Below are positions 1 through 9,743 of a stretch of DNA of 64,000 nucleotides, one piece after another. Under the pieces are notes generated by a model. That model saw nothing but the letters and a program-made list of their open reading frames with translations. It was not told the DNA's origin and made no database searches. The position numbers were made by a program, and so were the translations under genes. This DNA is from Paramecium pentaurelia. Taxonomy: Eukaryota; Ciliophora; Oligohymenophorea; Peniculida; Parameciidae. The number at the start of each line of letters is the position of its first letter. Positions within the stretch are counted from its first letter, which is position 1. The DNA lies in assembly GCA_905183005.1 (NCBI GenBank), contig CAJJDO010000023.1, positions 267,566 through 331,565 on the forward strand. Direction: 5' to 3'.

Positions 1-722
1 ATTAAATTTAGGTCTTCCTCCTGAAAAGTTTGGACATTTCTCTAAACATCCTTTAATCATACAATCAGCTATTCTTTCAATAAGTTCTCCTTTATTTCCA
101 GTTTATTTTTGATCATTTGCTTTTAACATCTATTTCAATTAACCTGCTGATTTTTTCTCTAATTCTTTTTAGATCTTTCTGAACTCCTCTTTTTATGCTT
201 TATCATAAAGAACAAAGACATCAGATTCTTCATCATCACTCTCATTTTGAGATGATTCCGATTTCTTCTTAATAGTTTCTAATTTTTTTTCTTTTTTCTC
301 TACTTTTTTACTTTATTTTTTGGTATTTTTATAATCCTCATCACTATCACTATCATCTTCAACATTATTTTTTTTTGGTTTACTTTGTTTTAATTTTGGA
401 TTTATTTTTTTTATTAAGGTTTCTTTTTGAATTCACTTTTTTATAATTTTTCAAGAATTGCTTTTACCTTTTCTTGATCTGCCTTTGATAAATTTTCTAC
501 ATGAAAGATATCTTTATAAGTTGCATTTTTAAAAGCAGGTTTTAATTAAAAACAATCTGCATGAAAATGATGTTCTTGATGATAATGATCTTCATCTACA
601 ATATTGCTTAATCTAAGTTCCTCTTTATTAATTTTTGCATAACAACCTTTACAAGTTGCTCTATTACTTGGTGCATATGCTGCTGTCATAAACATATCTC
701 CTTCTAAAGATGGTAATTTCAT
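1..722 (-). CDS. PARP-type zinc-finger protein with SAP/PADR1-like region (partial)
   Basis: The N-terminal part of a probable DNA-nick sensor of the poly(ADP-ribose) polymerase type; the rest lies beyond the left edge. Residues about 20-60 form a PARP-type zinc finger (CKGC at 24-27, HADCF with His54 and Cys57). A long Lys/Glu/Asp-rich linker follows, then a SAP-like segment (SAGQLKQMLKAND...GNKGELIERIAD) and a start of a zinc-ribbon-like motif (LEKCPNFSGGRPKF), as in PADR1 of PARP1. The catalytic domain is not in view, so a ligase-III-type or other zf-PARP protein is possible. The start is the first ATG of the open frame. The finger and the acidic linker are in different frames; no GT..AG intron joins them cleanly, and the shift falls in a region with runs of 8 and 9 A (coding strand, about 367-412), which suggests an indel. 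Confidence 0.7.
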
Positions 723-911
723 TAACTGTTAGATAAAATAAAGATTTTTATTTAACAATCTATCTATATATGAGATCAATAATTTTATTTTTTAATTATC
801 ATAATAATGTTATAAGAATCATTTTTTATATATAGAAAAATGTGTATATAATGATAACAACATAAATATATAATAAAATTTAATATAATATATATTATTA
901 ACAAAAAAACT

Positions 912-983
912 GCGATTGCCCAGTTTCGAACTGGGGACCTTCAGTGTGTGAGACTGACGTGATAACCACTACACCACAACCGC
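912..983 (-). tRNA. tRNA-Val (CAC)
   Basis: A 72-nt cloverleaf on the minus strand. The acceptor stem pairs GCGGTTG with CAATCGC, the T arm carries GTTCGAAAC, and the anticodon stem TCAGT/ACTGA encloses the loop CTCACAC with anticodon CAC. No intron is seen. It lies between two protein genes. Confidence 0.93.
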
Positions 984-1042
984 GTTCTAAAATTTAAATG
1001 AATATAAGAGTTTAATTCATCCAAACAATTCATAATTAATTT

Positions 1043-1656
1043 ATGGAAATTGAAAATAATAGGTAAAAACCAAACATTTTAGTTACTGGTACACCAGGAG
1101 TTGGAAAAAGTACTTTAGGGAAATTGTTAAGTGAACATATTGATGGTCTTTAATATGTTGATGTTGGATAGTTAATAAATTAAAAGAAATTATATAAGCA
1201 ATGGAATGAAGAATTTAATGTGCCTGAATTTGATTAGGATATGGTATGTGATGAATTAGAAGATGCTATGTAAGCTGGAGGAATGATTATAGATTTTCAT
1301 ACATCTTCATTCTTTCCTGAAAGAGTATTTCAGCTATATAAATTTAGTGGTTTGATTTGGTTGTGTTATTAAGGACAAACAATACTGTCTTATATGACAG
1401 ACTCAAAGCTAGAGGATATGAAGATAAAAAGATAACAGAAAATATTGAGTGTGAAATTTTAGATGTTAGCAAAGATGAAGTAGAAAGGTTGTTTTATATT
1501 GTAATTATTATTAGTTCTTATAAATAAAATATTATTATGGAATTGAATAATGAAGAAGTACCTTAATTAGAACAAAACATTTTATAAATTATAGAGTATT
1601 TAAAATAATGGAAATAAATGTAATTGTAAAAGTAATAGTAATAATAAATCTAATGA
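1043..1656 (+). CDS. AK6: adenylate kinase 6 (Fap7/hCINAP)
   Basis: Nuclear adenylate kinase/ATPase of the AK6/Fap7 family, which in yeast and man acts in late 40S ribosome maturation. The P-loop GTPGVGKST sits at residues 16-24; further family signatures are VDVGQL, FDQDMVCDELED, IIDFHTSSFFPE, and after splicing RWFDLVVLLRTNNT, YDRLKARGY and KITENIECEI. Two introns are clear: 23 nt at 1325-1347, whose removal gives PE-R/W-FDLVV, and 27 nt at 1488-1514. The C-terminus ends in a glutamine-rich tail (mostly TAA/TAG codons) and TGA. Length about 187 residues, close to the family's 170-200. Identification is secure from several independent motifs. Confidence 0.95.
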
Positions 1657-1799
1657 AAATATGTATAATAATTATAAATATACCTTTAAGTTTATTTTTA
1701 AATCTTTAATAACTTTACAAGTTTTCCTCTATGTCTATCTAAAAATATATTATGAATTTTCATTTATAATATCTGTATATATATATATATTAATATATT

Positions 1800-2588
1800 T
1801 CAATAAAGCTATTATTACTACTATTATGAAGATTAAATATCTTTCAATTTTTAATCATAATGCCTTTAAGCATTATTATAAATTTATTGATATTATTATT
1901 TCTCTTCTTTTGATCTATCTTAATCATGTATAATAAGTTTAATAATTTCACTTGCTCCTTATGTATCTCCTGATTTTGCTTTCTCTTATCCCTGTTTCAG
2001 CAATGCAATAATTTGCTACATTTAAAAAGTATTTCGTACTTGTTATCCTGGAAATATATGTTCCATATTTGTTAAAATCATCACTAATATTTATTATGTT
2101 AATTCTGCCTACATTTATTATTAATTCATTTATTTCATCTGTTATTACATCAATCTAATCGAAAATAATCAAATAAAAGTATTACAAATATTAATTCTGT
2201 AAATGTGGCATTGTATTTAACTCATTTTCACCATGTGCAAATGTGCATGTAGGACCATTTTTACATTACCCAGTTTAAGGATTAAAATGCTTACATAATT
2301 ATGCTATATTAATTAATCCTTAATATTATTACTTTTGTAATTTACTATCATAGGGTTGATTCCCTATACTTTATTATATGCATTTGTTTAGATTGTTTAC
2401 TCTGGGAAACTTTGTGGTTGTTAAGCATTCTATCGAAGTTCTTATGGTCCATGTGCAAATTAACATCTTATTGCTAAAGCACAAACACCATTCTAGGCTA
2501 TTTAGATTAATATTAAATCAATACTAAAATGTCTACAAAGTTAGGTTTTGAACTTAGAATTTGGATATTAAGGACCTTAAGAGTACAT
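1800..2588 (-). CDS. tandem CCCH zinc-finger protein (TIS11/TTP type)
   Basis: Probable RNA-binding regulator of mRNA stability. Two CCCH fingers follow a KTQLC lead-in typical of the tristetraprolin family: finger 1 at residues 18-37 (Cys-x8-Cys-x5-Cys-x3-His, ending CQFAHGPQELR) and finger 2 (KTQLCKHF...CKNGPTCTFAHGENEL, Cys-x9-Cys-x5-Cys-x3-His). Three small introns restore the frame: 2498-2524 (27 nt), 2304-2332 (29 nt) and 2155-2185 (31 nt). The first two interrupt the region of the fingers and their removal rebuilds both. The remainder is Gln-rich and low in complexity. Targets cannot be predicted from sequence. The ATG chosen is the first in frame upstream of finger 1. Confidence 0.85.
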
Positions 2589-2793
2589 ATTTTAAATAAT
2601 ATCTCAATTTAAAGAAATTAATTTGTTTATTCTCATAATAGGAATTTACGTGATAATATCAATTTCACATATAAATTGCTAATTTTTATATCAATAGAAC
2701 ATCATTTTTATAAAAATATAGAGTAATTTAGTCAAAATTTTAACTAATTCTTATATAACAACTGAAATCAAAAAATAACTATCAATAGTTTTA

Positions 2794-3030
2794 TCAAACT
2801 AATTAACATGGACAAGAATCATCTTCTTTATCAACATGATCAAGATTGTATATTTTCCAATTCTCTACAATATGAATTGTTTTGATATGCTCTTTGAATG
2901 CAATTTTATGATTTTTTTATCCTTTCAATATTTGCTATCCATAAGTATCTATACGTATTTATCTTAAAGGATTCTTAGATTTAAGTTCTATTTGAGTATC
3001 TGCATGCACTTTTTTTGACTTTTGATTCAT
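2794..3030 (-). CDS. small NWK-motif protein with C-terminal CaaX box, copy A
   Basis: A 78-residue intronless protein, not assigned to any known family. It shares a clear conserved block with the 97-residue protein at 18297-18590: KNHKIAFKE in this copy against KNHKISFRD, then VENWKIYN against VVNWKTYN, then an acidic stretch and a Cys-x-Cys end. The last four residues are CQLV, which fits a prenylation CaaX box, with a second Cys two residues upstream (CPCQLV) that could be palmitoylated. KIAF fits the loose consensus of protein phosphatase 1 docking motifs. These functional ideas are inference. The frame runs from ATG to TGA without interruption, and conservation with the paralogue argues it is a real gene. 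Confidence 0.75.
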
Positions 3031-3404
3031 ATATGTATAATATATTTTATTTTTTAATATCAGTCAAATTTTGGATTTTCATCTTCCCCCTTATTATAAA
3101 TATATTCTTTATGAATATCTTAATCAAAATTAAAATGTTGATTATTTTTAATCATCATCAATCCAACTCAAAATTTTGATTTAATATATTAAGCAAAAAT
3201 CTCTTTGAAATATGATATTTACTTTACAATATTTTATTAAAAAATTTCAATATTTTAAGGATCAATAATATTATTTCCTCTTCACTATTTAAATTAACTT
3301 AAATCTAAGTAAATATTAAAAAATGAATTGATAAATTTCATATATAATACTTATAAGATAAAGAATTACAATAATAAATATATTTTATATTATACTTTAT
3401 TATA
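3031..3404. other. intergenic, no gene seen
   Basis: An AT-rich spacer between two minus-strand genes. It presumably holds the promoter of the small CaaX protein and the 3' end of eL27. No conserved coding frame, RNA fold or repeat was recognised. Confidence 0.6.
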
Positions 3405-3940
3405 TCAGAATCTCAATTTTGAGAATAGGAATCTTGATTAAGCTTTCTTATCAGCCAAACTACCTGCAGGTAATGTTCTGTATTTCTCAGCTAAATATTT
3501 TCTAAGATTCTTTCTCAATTCTTTTCTTTTTTCAACATTCTTTAATTCAGATTCCTTAACTCTTTCAATTCTATCTCTAACTTCCTTTAATGTTGATTCT
3601 TCTAATCTATATCTAAAATAAAATTGTATTAAATTATTACCTTGTTGGCATAATGTGATTAAGATTTAATTATTTAATGAACACTTTCAATGTAGTTCGC
3701 TTTCTGATTTACTTTTAACCCATTCTCTTGGTTACTTTTCTTGGATATCTTTAAATACCAACCACTAAACCATTAGGGAATTTTGCATCCTAAAATAAAT
3801 CGAAATTTGATTTACTTTAGTTGATTCTTCATTTGCTTTAATCAAAATAGCCTTCTTTCCTGCATATCTACCAGCAAGCATAACTACTAAACGACCTGGT
3901 TTCAAGCTAACTATATTACAAATGCTTACAATTTTCCCAT
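3405..3940 (-). CDS. RPL27: 60S ribosomal protein L27 (eL27)
   Basis: Structural protein of the large cytosolic ribosomal subunit. The spliced protein starts MGKFLKPGRLVVMLAGRYAG and continues KKAILIKANEES, DAKFPNGLVVGIQRYPRKVT and HIMPTRYRLEE, all close to eukaryotic eL27. Three introns are needed: 3907-3929 (23 nt), 3790-3815 (26 nt) and 3613-3640 (28 nt). Near the end, AKKA is followed by TAA read as Gln and then SRFLFSKLRF before TGA. Eukaryotic eL27 proteins end in a similar FFxKLRF, so this TAA is truly a sense codon. Length about 150 residues, slightly over the usual 136. Confidence 0.96.
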
Positions 3941-4029
3941 TTCAAAATACTAAATAAATCTTTTAATAATTTATTCCAAATTATTTGTCTCATATAATTA
4001 ACTAATTCAATAATATATAAATTATAGAA

Positions 4030-5029
4030 ATGAAGGAAATAATCATACTCAATTTAGGTTGGAATGGAAGCATAATTGGAGATCATTTGTAAGAATAATT
4101 AGCCACTGAAAATCAAATATAGGATTTGAATCTCTCAAATAAGGAATCAGATTTCTTAGTCAAATCATTTTATTATGAAACTTAAAATGGGCAATTTATT
4201 CCTAAAACTATATTCATTGATTCTGATACATAAATTTAAAAGAAGAAAATATATGCAAAATAGAATGTATATAAAATTATTTATCTTATAGTTTTCTTCA
4301 TTTAGATAAATGGTTGAGAAATGTGAAAATTTATAAGGAGTACTTGTTATCAATACAACAAACTAAAATTATGACAATTACATCAAAGAATAATAATAAT
4401 TAATACCTACTATTCCATTTTATTTTGTAAATTTGATTGAAGATTAAATATCATATTCTTAGTAAATAAGTTTGTTAAAATGTTATGAAATGCTTAAAGA
4501 ATTTGCAGAAGTGTGCTTGTAGATCAATGGAAGTGTATTTTTAGAAAATAAATAATATACAACCTATCCTCCAAGAAATATTTCATAATTCTTAAGTTTT
4601 TGTTTGGCTTCAATAAATCAAGCTTATAAAAAACAATTAGACATCACAACATTCTCTTAACATTTATTTTTAGATTATGATTAAAAGTTTTTGTCTTGTG
4701 GTTTTGATAACACCTATGTAAATGCATATGCTAATAATTTTGGAGGTATTAATTATCAAGAAGGAAAATTCAATAAAACAGGATTAATAATTAGAGGAGA
4801 ACCAAATTTAGAATAGGTTAAGTAGGTTTAAGATATCACTTAAATTCCTGCTAATATGGGTATTCTTGAGAAAAGTTATCCTGGAATTGCTTAGATAAGT
4901 AATCATAGTAGTAATGTAAATATATTGGCAAAAACTATCAATAAATTTTAGTAAATTCCAAAACAATTTTTTAATATTGATTATGAAATGAATGAAAGTC
5001 TCAATTAGATTGTAGCAGCATATCAATGA
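4030..5029 (+). CDS. divergent tubulin-superfamily protein
   Basis: A tubulin-like protein of about 325 residues (normal tubulins are about 450). One 25-nt intron after codon 79 (near 4270-4294) joins the frames. Residues 1-20 (KEIIILNLGWNGSIIGD) occupy the place of the tubulin T1 segment (HxGQAGxQIG), FIPKTIFIDSDT matches VPRAVFVDLEPT, CENLQGVLVINTT matches CxxLQGFLxFxxxGGGTGSG, and near the C-terminus ISNHSSNVNILAKTINKF and FFNIDYEMNESLNQIVAAYQ match SNSTAIxxxF and the H11-H12 region. The glycine-rich T4 GTP-binding loop is missing (NTTNQNYD in its place). The pattern suggests a structural or degenerate tubulin that no longer binds GTP normally. It is not assignable to eta, theta, iota or kappa by eye. 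Confidence 0.7.
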
Positions 5030-5107
5030 TTTTATATAATTCATATTAAATTTTATATGACTATTTCTTGTAAAATTTAGATATAAATAATATTCGTTAA
5101 AATTATT

Positions 5108-6095
5108 ATGCAACATTAACAATAAAAGTATATTTTGTGTGATAAAAGTAATCAATCATAATTATCACTCAATTTATCAAAGAGCTAATAAAAATTAGTT
5201 TGCAAATCAATTCATGATTAAATTAAGGAAAGAACACAATCAAAGGAAACTACTCATAGAAGTACTCAAAACAATTAATTATCTTAAAGAGTAAAATAAT
5301 CAGGATCATTGAGTTCAGTTATAGCAAATTTCTTTGGACCTTCTGAACAGAAAAAGAAATCTAATGAAGGAGGTGAAAATATTGAAAAATCTAAAGTTAT
5401 AGTTATTAAAGAACTCAAAAATTTATTAGAATAGAAAGAAGAATAAATAAAGATATTAAAATAAGAATTATAATCTAGTAAATAAGGATAATCTATTTGT
5501 GGAAAATGCAATAATTTAAAAGATAAACTATAGAAATTATAATCATCCATTAATTAACAATATGAAGTGTTTTTATAACAGTTTATAATGATAGTAGATG
5601 ATGAAAATCATGAAGAAAATTTTGAAAATGAAGATCTAATAAAAAAGAAAAGCAATTAAAAATTTATAGAATCAAATACCTTTGAATAAAAGTAATCAAT
5701 GATTATTTTGAAATCATTCATTGATAAATTAAACAATCAATATGATGAAGTTGATAATCGTACTATTTCTTTGTTTAATGCTATGAAAATAGAAAAACAG
5801 GAATTATAATTAAGAGTTGTGGAATTGGAAAAAAAGATTAAAGAATTATAAAATAATGAATAAATTATGTAAAAAAAATTAGAATAATTATAAAATCCAT
5901 ATTAAAAATATAAGAATTAGTTGTAATACAGTGCATCATTAACAAAAATTATGTATATATTTAAATTGATATAATAGTCCAGAAATTGAATGTTAAGTAA
6001 ATGTTGAGAAGATCTTAAATATTGGATAACCATATTTAAGAACAAGGTATATTAGTTAAAAAGAGAATAAAAATAATTAGATGAATTTGTTTTGA
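5108..6095 (+). CDS. coiled-coil protein of unknown function
   Basis: Not recognised. A Lys/Glu/Gln-rich protein of about 320 residues with long coiled-coil stretches (KELKNLLEQKEEQIKILKQE; RVVELEKKIKELQNNEQ) and one CGKCNNL motif in the middle. A 25-nt intron, GTATAT..AATAG near the 3' end (about 5953-5977), replaces an early TGA and gives the tail KIIPEIECQVNVEKILNIGQ. An in-frame ATG at 5057 would add a hydrophobic 17-residue extension; 5108 is preferred because it leaves a normal 5' spacer after the tubulin-like gene. It converges with the eL6 gene, with 76 bases between the stops. Confidence 0.55.
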
Positions 6096-6171
6096 AAACA
6101 AATGGAATTTAATATATTGATTTATAATATTTATTATTGTACGATAATATCTTGGTAATGATCAAAAGACT

Positions 6172-6781
6172 AACTCATGAGGTCTTGTGGTTTTTCCAAT
6201 GGTGAAACGAGCACCAAGATATTATTTCAATAATTATGTTTTCTTAATTGCAGTGATCAATGCAGCATCAACTGATTTTTATGTATTTCTCTTTCCATCT
6301 AATCTTGTTTTTTCTGCTGTTTATTATTCAGCTGTTAACTAATTATATATATGGATATTTAATTACTTCTCCTCTCTTTGCCCAAAATCCTTATTCATTC
6401 TTACGTCTTTAAGCTTAAGTTCTCTTGAAATAATCATCATCAATTTAGTTGGCATTAACTCCAGTCACATCAACTTTAGTGGATGTTGGGATAACATAAG
6501 CAGAGTTGACTCTCTTAAGTGGGACACCATTAATTTTGAATGGACCTGTTACAAGCAACAATCCTGATTTGAGCTACTTTAAGAATACAACTCTCTTTCC
6601 TTAGAATCTTCCAGACAACAAGATTAAGACTTATCCAGGGACAATCTTTCTTAATTAAGCTGGTCTTGGAGCCTTTTTTGATTTTATTTCAAAATACTTT
6701 TCTCTTTCTAACGAAATGGACTTTTTCATCATCACTCTTGTACCAATTACCAATTCTCACAGTTCTCTTTTTGGCAGGCAT
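6172..6781 (-). CDS. RPL6: 60S ribosomal protein L6 (eL6)
   Basis: Structural protein of the large cytosolic ribosomal subunit. The protein starts MPAKKRTVRIGNWYKSDDEK. The family core is plain: KAPRPAQLRKIVPGQVLILL, SGRFQGKRVVFLKQL, SGLLLVTGPFKINGVPLKRV and NSAYVIPTSTKVDV. The C-terminus continues YFKRTQAQRRKNEQGFWAKR, with QYLGARFTIGKTTRPHELVF before TGA. Two introns restore the frame: 6673-6697 (25 nt) and 6339-6366 (28 nt). Codon use leans to C-ending codons (AAC, GTC, TTC, ATC) more than in its neighbours, as expected for a highly expressed Paramecium gene. Confidence 0.95.
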
Positions 6782-7256
6782 TGATTGTATTTTAATTAAT
6801 TTTAAATCTAATTTTAAATTTAATTATCCTAAATCACTCATCACTTGTTCTATATAATTTCCCATTTTCATCATATAATTCAGAGTTTACTCATCATTCA
6901 AAGAGTATAACACTTCAAAACTATATCAGATTATGGATCTTATAATAAGAATAAATATTTCTAATGATATTTATTCTTATATGCTTGAACACTTATTATG
7001 TGTTATAATAGTAGATAATTTTAAGACTTAGAGATATTAAATATACTATGTTCTTATTTGGATATGTTAAATAGGGTTTATTCAAATCACATAAATACTA
7101 TTTCTTTTCTTATTTATATAACAAGAATAATTTATAGATTAAAACATCCATCTACCTTAATAAAAGTAGAACTATTCTATAAATTAAAATTAATATATAA
7201 AGAGTAATAGATTATTTTAGTAGAATTGAGAAATTTAATAATTTTACACTTACTTA

Positions 7257-7639
7257 TCAATGAATTTCTCTGTAATCTTTTAAATACAACTAATTCATGA
7301 TTTTAGCTGTTTTTCTAAATAATACACTTATTTAAAATTAACTAAATTTATTAATCTTTATTTCAGACTTAATTATAATATAAGTAAACAAAGTAACCAA
7401 TTCATTTATCATCTATTTCTTAATTAATAATTAAAATTTATTTGTATTATATTATTATATTTTAGAAATAATCTTATTCTTACTAATCAACTTAATTTTA
7501 TTTCAATTATTACAAAAAAATAAAAATAAAGTTATTTTCCTATGATAAGAATGGCAAATTCATCATGAGATAATTTATTATTAGAATTATCATAAAAATA
7601 TAAGAAAATACATTGAAAAACATATTGTAATATGTACAT
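7257..7639 (-). CDS. possible small protein with an EF-hand-like segment
   Basis: Low-confidence model. The first exon contains FYDNSNNKLSHDEFAILI, which resembles an EF-hand loop and following helix but is one residue short of the canonical 12-residue loop with a terminal Glu. A 23-nt GT..AAG segment (GTAATA..ATTAAG) joins this frame to a second frame ending KDYREIH then TGA. The N-terminus is hydrophobic. The segment could be the decayed remnant of a larger EF-hand gene. An overlapping ORF at 7087-7405 starts with a signal-peptide-like MNWLLCLLILQLSL and cannot be excluded as the real product. Confidence 0.3.
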
Positions 7640-7687
7640 TTTGATACTTAAAAATAAATTAATAATAATTTTGATGTTAAATTATCT

Positions 7688-9643
7688 TCATATTGGAGTT
7701 TGTAAAGCCTCTGTCTTAACTTAGAGTTTTAAATCACTTTTAACTTCTTACTAATTTCCTGATTCACCATTTGATCCTACATCTAATTCTTGATGTTCTA
7801 TTTTTTCATGGTGTTTTTTTGCTCCATGATGATGTCCTTGATTAATTGAGTGTTTAATAATGATTAGATCAAGAATAAGGGTAACAGCAAATATAACTAA
7901 ATTTGCTAGATTGTAAGACCAAGCAAATTTAGTTAAATCACTTTCCAAATTAGTAAAGAAATAGTCACTAACAGGATCTGATACACATCCATCATCATTA
8001 ACTTATTTAATTATTTTTCTTTTTCCATCTATTAGAGCAAATGAAACTATTATTACAATAATTTCAGTAATTTATAAAAGTATTTTGAATCCAATTTCAA
8101 TTAGGAAAATATAATTATATTATGATTCAGGTCTAGCTATAATAATAAAAAATAATATATTACTTGCCATACAAGACCAAGCAAAGTTACAAGCAGTCAT
8201 TGTTCCAACAATATTAAAAATAAGACCAATAACAATAAAATAAGCAATTGTAACTCCTAGTTAGACTCTTAAAGATATGTAAACATAATGTAAGGTAGTT
8301 CCTTCTTGTAAAACTGAATCAAATAAATCACCTCTACATTGAGGTGCCCATGGAATAAATGTTTTAGCATGAATTGTCCAATTATATTTTGTATCAATAT
8401 TAAAATATGGTAATTTATCAGACAAATAAATTACATTATTGGAAAGATAAAATTATTCTTCATCAATTGAATGTACTATTTAGAAGAGTTAATCAGTATT
8501 TTCACATTGCTTTCTTCTAGATAACATTAAAGGATAATCTATTCGATTAGGTGAAATATTTTGATCTAAATTCCTTCTACATACTTTGTCACCTTCAGTT
8601 ACTCTAAATTCTACAATTGGTAAACTAGATGTATTTTTGATATAATAAAAATAGAATCCTGCTCCTAAATCAAAAATATCTCCTATATTTGTATTATTTT
8701 TAGATTTTATATTTTAATAATTTGAATTAGTAGTAAATCCTATTTCTGATATTGGACAACTCATATCTGTTGGAACACAAAAGACATTATCACCTGTACC
8801 ACAAACTTTGTGATCAGATTAACAATTAGATGAGTTAGATTGTAAATCAATTCCAATTTTTCTTCTAGCACACAATACAAAAGCTAATTAAATTGATATA
8901 TAACATTACGTCTTCCATATGATCCATCGTTCCATGAGTTGAAGATTTTAGGCTATTGTTCGTTCACTGTATTACAATTTTTGGAGAGCAATTCTTAACT
9001 GCAAATACGGCCAAGCATAAAAGATTCACTGAAAAACGCATCAATATTATAATCTGTTAATGTAGAGAAATTAAATCCTTTACTACAATCACATCCAATC
9101 CTTGTACCTGGCCATTCATATTCATAAAGGGATGAATACTATTAATTATGAATAATATCTTACTTCACTTCCAAACTAAGTCTTACAATTTTTATTTGTA
9201 TAAGTGAATTGAATATCATCAATAACATAAGACTTAACATTGTCAATGAATTATTGATAATCTCCTTCATAAACTGTTTAATCTCTGTATGACAATATAC
9301 TTAAAGTAAGTACTGTGATACTAACTATAAAAAAATAAGCTTAATAAACTAATCTAATCTTATCAACAGGTTTCTTTTTTAACAATCGTTTTAATCTTCT
9401 TGCAGATATCAATTTCTCTTTTTTTTCTCTCTTCTTTCTTTTCTTGATTATATCTCTCTTCATCATTCTTGATTCCTCTTCATTATTCATATCTTCCATT
9501 TTAAAGCCATTACCATCTTTCTGAATTTATTATTAGTTTTCAACATCAAAAACCTATCTATTATCTTGAGCTTGTTATAAGAGAAATTATTCTTAATCTG
9601 GTTAATCTTGAGGAGGTTCCAAGTTCTTTTCTTAATCTGCCAT
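7688..9643 (-). CDS. multi-pass membrane protein with Cys-rich extracellular domain
   Basis: Unknown function; about 630 residues. A cytosolic N-terminus of about 110 residues ends in a very basic Lys/Arg cluster, then one membrane segment (AYFFIVSITVLTLSILS). A large domain with paired cysteines follows (RIGCDCSKGFNFSTL; CGTGDNVFCVP; TDMSCPISEIGF; GDKVCRRN). Four or five membrane segments follow at the C-terminal third (VTIAYFIVIGLIFNIVG, ASNILFFIIIA, ITEIIVIIVSFALI, NLVIFAVTLILDLIII) and a His-rich, acidic tail (GHHHGAKKHHEK). Introns include 25 nt and 26 nt segments near 9140-9165 and 8885-8911, each restoring frame. The layout suggests a ciliate surface receptor or channel-like protein; no ligand or pathway can be named. 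Confidence 0.7.
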
Positions 9644-9743
9644 TTTTTTTAATAATAAATTCGAATTAAAATTCTTGAATAATTGAAAAAGGAAATCATA
9701 TTACTTTATTTATTTATTTATTTATTTAAAATACTTGCTCATT

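Noticed and set aside
1661..1933. Plus-strand 90-codon ORF starting MYNNYKYTFK
   Set aside because: It lies opposite the Gln-rich end of the minus-strand CCCH zinc-finger gene, which has conserved fingers and restored splicing; the plus ORF has only Ile/Phe/Tyr-rich composition.
7087..7405. ORF with a signal-peptide-like start MNWLLCLL
   Set aside because: It overlaps the EF-hand-like gene model and continues into low-complexity sequence; kept only as an alternative in that entry.
9703..9727. Short TTTA tandem repeat
   Set aside because: Only about five units in an AT-rich spacer; expected by chance at this composition.
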